Positions 1-5,378 of a stretch of 5,378 nucleotides of DNA are shown here, piece by piece. Both the position numbers and the translations under genes were made by a program. Location: assembly GCA_027063545.1 (NCBI GenBank), contig JAMORN010000186.1, positions 1 through 5,378 on the forward strand, read 5' to 3'. This stretch comes from JAMORN01 sp027063545 [NCBI: bacterium] (lineage in GTDB: Bacteria; JAMORN01). The notes below the pieces were generated by a model. That model was not told the DNA's origin and searched no databases. It worked only from the letters and a program-made list of their open reading frames with translations. How positions within the stretch are numbered: position 1 is the first letter of the stretch; each line of letters begins with the position of its first letter.

Positions 1-1
1 A

Positions 2-1135
2 GAACCTGAAGTTTTATTAGAAAAATTTAAGTATATAAAAAGAAATTTAAGATCTAAAAGAATAAAAGTTTCATATAGAGATCCTTATATAAGTCTTTTA
101 GAAACTATTTTGGTTAGAGGAGATAGTAAGATTTCTAAATTAATAGAAGAGGCTTGGAGACATAATTTAATTCTTCAGGGTTGGGATGAATATATAGATA
201 AATTTAAGTGGTTAGAAATAATAGATAATTTAGATATTAATTATAAAGAAATAATAAAAGAAAAGGACTTTTCAGAAAATTTACCATGGGATTTTATTAG
301 TTTTAGATATACAAAAGATTTTTTTAAAAGAGATTATGAAAAAGCAAAAAATCAAGAAGTTTTACCAGATTGTAAATATAACAAATGTTATTATTGTGGT
401 GTATGTAATAGAAATGTAAAAAATATAGAAGCATCAGAAGATGATTTAGATATAAGCTTATATTTGAAAAAGTATGGTATATTAGATATAAATAGAACAA
501 ATAAAAATTTATTTTATAATAGATTAATATATAAATATTCAGGAATTTATTCTCTTTTAAGTAATAAGGATATTCATGATAAAATAGAAAAAGCCTTAAG
601 AAGGAGTTTAATCCCTTTAAAATATACTGAAGGCTTTAATAAAAGGTTGGATATCAGTTTTTCTCCACCCCCTCCAGTAGGGATAGAAAGTTCGTATGAG
701 ATTGTAGATTTTTATAGTTATTCCCCTTTATCAGAAAATTTTTTAGATATAATAAATGATTTTCTTCCAGATGGGATAGAAATCTTAGATTTTTTATCTT
801 CTGATAATAAAATATTTCCTAAGATCTCAGATTTTAATGGAGCTATTTATAAAATAGTTTTTAAGGAAGAAGGATTAAAAGATATTTTTTTTAAACAAAT
901 AAAAAATAATAACTTTGTTTATACAAAAGTAAATAAAAAAGGTAACGAGAGAAGAATTAATGTAAATAAAGTGATAAATATTTTATCGGATGAAAAAAAT
1001 AAAGTAGAAATTGAAACTTATATATTAGGTGAAAATAGTATTCGAATAGATAAATTAATAGAAGTTATTTTTAAAAGTCGATGGTACGAATTAACCTCTA
1101 TAAAAAAGAAGAGATTAACTATATTGAAAAACTAA
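2..1135 (+). CDS. TIGR03960-type radical SAM protein with C-terminal DUF2344 domain (5' truncated)
   Basis: The frame is open from base 2, so the gene begins left of the window and 377 residues are visible. A TTG at 110 lies inside the conserved core and is unlikely to be the start. The first visible part (VSYRDPYISLLETILVRGD, then EEAW, GWDEY and LPWDF) matches my knowledge of the C-terminal end of the TIGR03960 radical SAM family. A C-x4-C-x2-C-x2-C cluster follows (CKYNKCYYCGVC, bases 371-406), typical of that family. From about base 515 comes a DUF2344 domain (TIGR03936), recognised by ALRRSLIPLKYTEGFN and PVGIES. Many bacteria encode the two parts as separate genes, while others fuse them as here. 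The radical SAM cluster itself would lie off the left edge, and the full protein is probably around 800 residues. Biochemical function is unknown; association with RNA or ribosome-related genes in other genomes is only suggestive. It ends with two stop codons in tandem (TAATAA). Confidence 0.88.
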   Translation, partial: EPEVLLEKFKYIKRNLRSKRIKVSYRDPYISLLETILVRGDSKISKLIEEAWRHNLILQGWDEYIDKFKWLEIIDNLDINYKEIIKEKDFSENLPWDFISFRYTKDFFKRDYEKAKNQEVLPDCKYNKCYYCGVCNRNVKNIEASEDDLDISLYLKKYGILDINRTNKNLFYNRLIYKYSGIYSLLSNKDIHDKIEKALRRSLIPLKYTEGFNKRLDISFSPPPPVGIESSYEIVDFYSYSPLSENFLDIINDFLPDGIEILDFLSSDNKIFPKISDFNGAIYKIVFKEEGLKDIFFKQIKNNNFVYTKVNKKGNERRINVNKVINILSDEKNKVEIETYILGENSIRIDKLIEVIFKSRWYELTSIKKKRLTILKN

Positions 1136-1150
1136 TAATTTTAAATTATT
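1134..1150. repeat. All-A/T inverted repeat at the gene end
   Basis: AATAATTT at 1134-1141 is perfectly mirrored by AAATTATT at 1143-1150 around a single T. It overlaps the stop codons of the upstream gene and fills a third of the only real intergenic gap. A stem of only A-U pairs with a one-base centre would be weak, so it is not a convincing intrinsic terminator. It could equally be a chance palindrome in A/T-rich DNA or a protein-binding site. Confidence 0.3.
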
Positions 1151-1177
1151 TTACTTGAAAGAAAAATATAAACATAC

Positions 1178-1181
1178 GAGG
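1178..1181 (+). promoter_or_regulatory. Ribosome binding site of the cobalamin radical SAM gene
   Basis: GAGG lies 7 nt upstream of the ATG at 1189. It is a good Shine-Dalgarno match and fixes that start codon. It stands out from the surrounding A/T-rich spacer. Confidence 0.7.
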
Positions 1182-1188
1182 TTAAAAT

Positions 1189-2718
1189 ATGGGAAAGAAA
1201 GCTGTGTTTTTGAATCCACCATTTAAATATCGTTATTCAAGGGAAATGCGTTCACCAGCTGTAACTAAAAGTGGTACTCTTTATTATCCAATGTGGCTTG
1301 CTTATGCAGCTGGGTATACTCAAGATGCGGGTATAGAAATTGATTTGATTGATGCTCCTCCAAAGGGATTGTACGGAGAGGAATTATATAATAAAATAAA
1401 AAATGATGATCCTTTTTTACTTGTAATGGAAACTTCTACTCCAGCTATAGATTTTGAAGCAAAGGTTGCAAAGGAAATAAAAGATTATATTGGTGATGAT
1501 CTTTTTGTGATATTAGTGGGTACCCATGTAACAGCATTACCTAACGAAGTAATGAATAAATATCCTTGGGTAGATGCTGTGGCTGTTGGGGAGTATGATG
1601 AAACTATAAGGGAATTAGCTTTAGCACTAAAAGAAGGTAAGGATCCTGTTTCTGTAAAAGGAATGGTTTTAAGACAGGAAGATGGTACTTTAAAACATAC
1701 AGGTGTTAGACCTTTAATAGAGGATCTAGATAAATTACCATGGGTAAGTAAGATATACAAACAATTTTTAGATTATAAAGATTACTTCTATTCCCATTCT
1801 AGACATCCAATTGTAACTATAGTTACAGGTAGAGGATGCCCTTATCAATGTACTTATTGTGTTCTTCCTCAAACAATGATGGGACATAAATATAGAGTAA
1901 GAAGTATTGATGATGTTGTGGGAGAGTTGTTGTGGATTCAGGAAAATTTTCCAGATGTAGAAGAAATAATGATAGAAGATGATACTTTAACAGTAAATAA
2001 GAAAAGGGTTATTGAATTATCGAAAAAATTAATAGAAGCAGGTTTTAAAATACCATGGAGTGCTAACTCTAGAGCTGATGTAGATGAAGAGGCTTTAATA
2101 TGGATGAGAAAAGCTGGATGTAGATTATTATGTGTAGGATTTGAAAGTGCAGATCAAAAAATATTAGACAATATAAAAAAGAATATAAAAGTTGAACAAT
2201 ATTTTAAGTTTAGAGAAGCTACTAAGAAAGCAGGAATAATGGTACATGGATGTTTTATGGTTGGTAATAAAGGTGAGACAAAGGAAACATTGAGAAAAAC
2301 TTTAGAATTAGCTAAAAAATTAAATACTGATACTGTTCAATTTTTTCCTATAATGGTATATCCGGGAACAGAGGCTTATGAATGGGCTAAACAAAATAAT
2401 TATTTAGATACCACAGATTTTAGTGAATGGTTAACAGAAGAAGGATGGCATAAATGTGTGGTTTCTACAGAGGAAGTTACAAGTGAAGAGTTAGTAGAGT
2501 TTTGTGATCAAGCAAGAATAGAATATTATTTAAGACCAGCATATATATGGTATAAATTAGTCCAGTCAATAAAAAATCCAGAAGAAGGAAAGAGAAATTT
2601 AAAGTCATTTAAGACTTTTTTCAAGTATTTGATAAAAGCTATATTAGGTGTTAGATTTAGATTAAAACCTTTTAGACCTAGATATGAAGTAAAAAAAGAG
2701 GTGAAGAAGGCATCTTAA
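1189..2718 (+). CDS. Cobalamin-binding radical SAM protein, HpnJ-like architecture
   Basis: A complete 509-residue protein. Residues about 5-145 form a B12-binding-type Rossmann domain (VFLNPPF, LIDAPP, then GTHVTALPNE); I see no DxHxxG motif, as is usual for B12-dependent radical SAM enzymes. The radical SAM domain runs from about 205 to 400. It carries the cluster motif C217-x3-C221-x2-C224 (GRGCPYQCTYCVLPQ), then IEDDTLTVNK near 263-272, GFES near 317-320, KGET near 361-364 and PGTEAY near 392-397. The cysteines bind a 4Fe-4S cluster that cleaves S-adenosylmethionine. Members of this superfamily perform methylations and C-C bond rearrangements, often on lipids or natural products. The tail contains a short hydrophobic stretch (about 477-487) and many basic residues, compatible with peripheral membrane contact. 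The family resemblance is to HpnJ-type proteins, but no hopanoid genes are visible, so the substrate is unknown. It sits 2 nt before a secreted-protein gene, which hints at an envelope role by inference only. Confidence 0.9.
   Translation: MGKKAVFLNPPFKYRYSREMRSPAVTKSGTLYYPMWLAYAAGYTQDAGIEIDLIDAPPKGLYGEELYNKIKNDDPFLLVMETSTPAIDFEAKVAKEIKDYIGDDLFVILVGTHVTALPNEVMNKYPWVDAVAVGEYDETIRELALALKEGKDPVSVKGMVLRQEDGTLKHTGVRPLIEDLDKLPWVSKIYKQFLDYKDYFYSHSRHPIVTIVTGRGCPYQCTYCVLPQTMMGHKYRVRSIDDVVGELLWIQENFPDVEEIMIEDDTLTVNKKRVIELSKKLIEAGFKIPWSANSRADVDEEALIWMRKAGCRLLCVGFESADQKILDNIKKNIKVEQYFKFREATKKAGIMVHGCFMVGNKGETKETLRKTLELAKKLNTDTVQFFPIMVYPGTEAYEWAKQNNYLDTTDFSEWLTEEGWHKCVVSTEEVTSEELVEFCDQARIEYYLRPAYIWYKLVQSIKNPEEGKRNLKSFKTFFKYLIKAILGVRFRLKPFRPRYEVKKEVKKAS
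2703..2710 (+). promoter_or_regulatory. Ribosome binding site inside the end of the radical SAM gene
   Basis: GAAGAAGG lies within the last codons of the preceding gene, with 10 nt between it and the ATG at 2721. It supports that start and implies translation of both genes from one message. Confidence 0.5.
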
Positions 2719-2720
2719 AT

Positions 2721-3584
2721 ATGAGAATTTTATATTTTTGTTTACTTTTTATTATTGGTAGCTTTTTTTTATTGAAAGCAGAAAGCTTAGGCTTTTATTC
2801 TTTTGGGACAAATTTATTTAATGGGAGAGAGAATTTTTATTTTTATTATGATAATTTGATGGTAAATTATATAGAAAATAATCTTTTTTTAACATTGAAC
2901 TATAATGGTTTTATTATTTCTTCTGAAAATATCCCTATTAATACATTAAGTTTATACTACGTAAACAAAAATTCTTTTATAGGATTTAAATTTGTTAATA
3001 ATAATATATCTAATCTAGAATATAGGGATAGTGTTGCATTATATGAACCAATAACAAAATTTAATGTATATAAAGATTTATTTTCAATAAATTATTATAA
3101 AAAATTTCCATTAGATTTTTTTGATATAGGGTTATTATATGATTTTTATTATATTAGAACTCAGGTAATAGAAGAAACAGATAATTCAAAAGGTACATCT
3201 ATTTATTTGAATTTGAAAAAGAATTGGGCAAGAAATTCTTTTATTATATATACTGGTATATATAATTATAATTTTGACGATACTATTATTTATCCTTTAA
3301 TTTCTTTAGAATTAAATACCCATATTATATATAAAGATAAGATTAAGATTGTTTTTATAAATGAGGAACTATCAAAAGTAAATATAAGAGATCTTTTTGT
3401 TAATTACTATATAATTATTGATTTTTTAGGTTTGACATTAAGTATGGGTAAAAATATAAAAGATAAAGAAGATATTATAAATACAAATTTTTACTTTTCT
3501 TTTAATAATATATTATTTAATTTTGGAACAGAAATTTACAAGGATTATAAATTATTGGAAATAGGTTTAACCTTTGGAATATAA
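2721..3584 (+). CDS. Predicted secreted, outer-membrane beta-barrel-like protein
   Basis: I do not recognise a family. The 287-residue product starts with a clear Sec signal peptide: a basic residue at position 2, a hydrophobic core over residues 3-18 ([15 protein letters not shown]), and a likely cut after A20 or S22. The mature part is rich in Tyr, Phe, Ile and Asn and consists of many short alternating polar/hydrophobic stretches separated by Asn, Asp or Lys-rich turns, for example [36 protein letters not shown] and [13 protein letters not shown]. It has no internal transmembrane helix. This pattern, and the final strand [10 protein letters not shown], fit an outer-membrane barrel of perhaps 10-14 strands. 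The last residue is Ile rather than the usual Phe or Trp. It starts 2 nt after the radical SAM gene and ends 14 nt before glyQ, so it is very probably cotranscribed with both. A T8 tract at 2763-2770 lies in the signal-peptide codons. Confidence 0.72.
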   Translation: MRILYFCLLFIIGSFFLLKAESLGFYSFGTNLFNGRENFYFYYDNLMVNYIENNLFLTLNYNGFIISSENIPINTLSLYYVNKNSFIGFKFVNNNISNLEYRDSVALYEPITKFNVYKDLFSINYYKKFPLDFFDIGLLYDFYYIRTQVIEETDNSKGTSIYLNLKKNWARNSFIIYTGIYNYNFDDTIIYPLISLELNTHIIYKDKIKIVFINEELSKVNIRDLFVNYYIIIDFLGLTLSMGKNIKDKEDIINTNFYFSFNNILFNFGTEIYKDYKLLEIGLTFGI

Positions 3585-3590
3585 AGAGGG
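3585..3590 (+). promoter_or_regulatory. Ribosome binding site of glyQ
   Basis: AGAGGG directly follows the stop codon of the preceding gene, with 8 nt before the ATG at 3599. With only 14 nt between the genes there is no room for a promoter or a T-box leader immediately upstream of glyQ. Confidence 0.6.
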
Positions 3591-3598
3591 ATAGTATC

Positions 3599-4444
3599 AT
3601 GAATTTTAATGATATTATAATGAATCTAAATAAATTCTGGGCTTCTAAAGGGTGTGTAATATTACAACCTATAGATTCTCAGGTTGGGGCTGGAACATTT
3701 CATCCAGCTACTTTTTTAAGAACTTTGGATAAAAAATCTTGGAATGTGGCTTATGTACAACCTTCTCGTAGACCAAAAGATGGAAGATATGGAGAGAACC
3801 CTAATAGATGGCAACATTATTTTCAATATCAAGTTATAATGCAACCATCACCAGATAATATACAAGATTTATATATAGAGAGTTTAGAATCATTGGGTTT
3901 AAATATGAGAGAACATGATATTAGGTTTGTAGAAGATGATTGGGAATCACCAACCTTAGGGGCTTGGGGGTTAGGATGGGAAGTTTGGCTTGATGGAATG
4001 GAAATTACTCAATTTACATATTTTCAACAGGTTGGAGGAATAGAACTTGAGGTTATTCCTGTAGAAATAACATATGGTTTGGAAAGAATAGCCATGTATT
4101 TACAAGATGTTGATGATATAAAGGAGATTGAATGGACAGATGGAGTAAAATATAAAGATATTTTTTTAGATCATGAAGTTGAGTATTCTATTTATAATTT
4201 TGAAAAAGCAAATATTGAAATTTTATTTGAAGAGTTTAATATTCATGAGCAAGAATGTAAGAGATTAATAGAAGAGGATTTAGTGTATCCAGCTTATGAG
4301 CATGTAATGTCTGCTTCTCATATTTTTAATATTTTAGATGCTAGGGGTGCAATTTCAGTAACTGAAAGGGTTTCTTATATTGCGAGGGTGAGAGAGATAG
4401 CTTCTTTATGTGCAAAAAAATATAAGAAAAAGTATGATTTATAA
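3599..4444 (+). CDS. glyQ: Glycyl-tRNA synthetase alpha subunit
   Basis: This 281-residue protein is the catalytic alpha subunit of the two-subunit bacterial glycyl-tRNA synthetase. It activates glycine with ATP and, together with the beta subunit GlyS, charges tRNA-Gly in the cytoplasm. Near-invariant family blocks are all present: [14 protein letters not shown] (13-26), [11 protein letters not shown] (29-39), [20 protein letters not shown] (51-70), [20 protein letters not shown] (108-127), [12 protein letters not shown] (136-147), [11 protein letters not shown] (157-167, class II motif 3) and [12 protein letters not shown] (246-257). The N-terminus aligns with known GlyQ proteins, so the ATG at 3599 is secure. 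It is about 20 residues shorter than the 303-residue E. coli GlyQ, mostly at the C-terminus, where a Lys-rich tail (KKYKKKYDL) ends the protein. No glyS follows; the next gene encodes a secreted protein whose start overlaps the last 11 nt of glyQ. Confidence 0.97.
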   Translation: MNFNDIIMNLNKFWASKGCVILQPIDSQVGAGTFHPATFLRTLDKKSWNVAYVQPSRRPKDGRYGENPNRWQHYFQYQVIMQPSPDNIQDLYIESLESLGLNMREHDIRFVEDDWESPTLGAWGLGWEVWLDGMEITQFTYFQQVGGIELEVIPVEITYGLERIAMYLQDVDDIKEIEWTDGVKYKDIFLDHEVEYSIYNFEKANIEILFEEFNIHEQECKRLIEEDLVYPAYEHVMSASHIFNILDARGAISVTERVSYIARVREIASLCAKKYKKKYDL

Positions 4445-4982
4445 TAATAAAAAATTTATACTCATTTTCTTATTTTTATGGATAAATTTTATATCAAAAT
4501 CATACTCTAAGGTAATAGGGAATGGTATAGGTTTCACCTTAGGGGTAAATACACCTAAATATATAACATATAGAATCATAACATCAGATAAAGATATTGT
4601 GGATATATGTGGATTATTTTATTTCGAAAATTCAGAATACAAAAAAGATGGGTATATTTTTATCGACTGGGGAGTAGGATACAAAAAGAAATTAGGTCAA
4701 TATTTATACTCAGGATTGGAATTTAGAAGTTATAATTATAGTAATTTAAGATATTTACTCTATAAAATTAATGATGATGTTGAGAAGAAAAAAGAATATG
4801 ATACAATTATTTCTTTTTTATTGGAGTATAATATAAAAAATAAACTATTAAAAAATTTTTGGTTTGTAACAGGCTTAAGTAATGGTTTTGAATATAATTA
4901 TAGAGATGGAGAAAAAAAAATCGGTTTTATATATGGTTTTAAAGTAAGTTTGATATATATCTTATATAAATATGAAAAGTAA
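4434..4982 (+). CDS. Small predicted secreted beta-barrel-like protein
   Basis: I do not recognise a family. From the ATG at 4434 the product has 182 residues. A GTG at 4410 would add eight residues (MQKNIRKS); the ATG is preferred because it gives a compact signal peptide, with Lys6-Lys7, a hydrophobic core [13 protein letters not shown] and a likely cut after S25 (SYS). No strong Shine-Dalgarno precedes either codon. The mature part shows about eight amphipathic strand-like segments, including [60 protein letters not shown] and [16 protein letters not shown]. This number and length suit a small eight-stranded outer-membrane barrel, although this is inference from pattern alone. The start overlaps glyQ by 11 nt and the stop overlaps the next gene by 11 nt, so translation is probably coupled on both sides. 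An A9 run lies at 4912-4920. Confidence 0.7.
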   Translation: MIYNNKKFILIFLFLWINFISKSYSKVIGNGIGFTLGVNTPKYITYRIITSDKDIVDICGLFYFENSEYKKDGYIFIDWGVGYKKKLGQYLYSGLEFRSYNYSNLRYLLYKINDDVEKKKEYDTIISFLLEYNIKNKLLKNFWFVTGLSNGFEYNYRDGEKKIGFIYGFKVSLIYILYKYEK

Positions 4983-5378
4983 AGTAGCTTTTATATTATT
5001 GTTTATTTTGGTTATTACAGGATTAATAAGAGCTCAAAACAATGCAAATAGTATTTCTAATAGTAATAATTTTAGTATATTAGATACATTAATAAGTTTT
5101 GAATCTTATTATAATCTAGATAAAAGTAGGGGTGTTGGTCTTTGGGGAGGAGAATCCTTTTTTATCTTCTCAAATGCCTTTTCTAGTTTTATGCAATATG
5201 GATTTAGTTATATTAAAAGAGATTTAGTTTCTAATGATTTAAGTTTATTAGCATTTGGTGCTTATGGATACGTCAAAGGGGGAGAAGAGCCTTTTGCCAT
5301 GAATGCTTTTATAGGTTATGGAAGTTATTTGACAACATTTTTTAATATGAATATTTATGTAGATAAAAGTTTTTTAAT
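4972..5378 (+). CDS. Predicted secreted/outer-membrane protein, 3' truncated
   Basis: An open frame runs from the ATG at 4972 to the right edge with no stop, giving 135 visible residues. It begins with a textbook signal peptide: MKSK, then a hydrophobic core VAFILLFILVITGLI and a likely cut after A21 (IRA, then QNN). A short Asn/Ser-rich stretch follows (NNANSISNSNNFS), then strand-like segments with Gly and aromatics, such as LISFESYYNL, GVGLWGGESFFIFS, FMQYGFSYI, LSLLAFGAYGYVKGG and MNAFIGYGSYLTTFFNM. This resembles an outer-membrane barrel, but I recognise no family. The start overlaps the previous gene by 11 nt and has no visible Shine-Dalgarno (the upstream bases are only A/T with few exceptions), so it probably depends on translation of the gene before it. 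Its Asn/Gly/Ser content and barrel-like texture are similar to the two other secreted proteins here, but I see no clear sequence repeat among them. Confidence 0.72.
   Translation, partial: MKSKVAFILLFILVITGLIRAQNNANSISNSNNFSILDTLISFESYYNLDKSRGVGLWGGESFFIFSNAFSSFMQYGFSYIKRDLVSNDLSLLAFGAYGYVKGGEEPFAMNAFIGYGSYLTTFFNMNIYVDKSFL

Noticed and set aside
110-112. TTG as the start of the first gene
   Set aside because: The same frame is open to base 2 and the 36 upstream residues continue the conserved TIGR03960 sequence, so TTG is an internal Leu codon.
1134-1150. The inverted repeat as a rho-independent terminator
   Set aside because: The stem contains no G-C pair, the centre is one base, and the sequence after it is not a clean T run.
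1155-1172. TTGAAA (1155-1160) and TATAAA (1167-1172) as a promoter
   Set aside because: They are only 6 nt apart, far short of the usual spacing, and neither has a good partner at the right distance. Such hexamers are frequent in DNA this A/T-rich.
1485-1760. A 91-codon open frame on the minus strand
   Set aside because: It lies entirely inside the B12-binding domain of the radical SAM gene, has no plausible ribosome binding site or recognisable product, and is the antisense shadow of a conserved gene.
2763-2770. T8 in the signal-peptide codons, and A9 at 4912-4920, as phase-variation switches
   Set aside because: Short A or T runs occur throughout, including a T8 at 885-892 in the conserved radical SAM gene, so they look like background of the base composition.
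4410-4412. GTG as the start of the small secreted protein
   Set aside because: It would lengthen the N-terminal region before the hydrophobic core without clear benefit; the ATG at 4434 gives a normal signal peptide. The GTG is not excluded.

Overview
The window is a strongly A+T-rich stretch of bacterial DNA that is almost entirely coding, and every gene reads on the plus strand. The three N-termini that look like Sec signal peptides, followed by aromatic-rich, strand-like sequence, suggest a diderm (Gram-negative-type) bacterium. Heavy use of AGA, TTA and other A/T-ending codons fits a low-GC lineage. I cannot assign a phylum from this window. The alpha subunit of the two-subunit bacterial glycyl-tRNA synthetase is present, which rules out lineages that use only the single-chain enzyme.

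Layout from left to right: (1) the 3' part of a radical SAM protein of the TIGR03960 type fused to a DUF2344 domain, cut by the left edge. (2) After a 53-nt gap, a complete cobalamin-binding radical SAM protein with HpnJ-like architecture. (3) After 2 nt, a signal-peptide protein of 287 residues that looks like an outer-membrane beta-barrel. (4) After 14 nt, glyQ, the glycyl-tRNA synthetase alpha subunit. (5) Overlapping glyQ by 11 nt, a small signal-peptide protein of about 182 residues, also barrel-like. (6) Overlapping that gene by another 11 nt, a third signal-peptide protein that runs off the right edge.

The spacing from the second gene onward (2, 14, -11, -11 nt) points to one transcript, possibly starting in the 53-nt gap or further upstream. 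The proteins do not form an obvious pathway: a housekeeping tRNA synthetase subunit sits among envelope proteins and two radical SAM enzymes. The clearest biological questions are the substrate of the cobalamin radical SAM enzyme, the identity of the three unrecognised secreted proteins, and the absence of glyS next to glyQ. I found no tRNA, rRNA, CRISPR array, insertion sequence, riboswitch or convincing intrinsic terminator, and no intergenic stretch longer than 53 nt. I see no strong case for a wholly new system; the set of secreted proteins is the least explained part.
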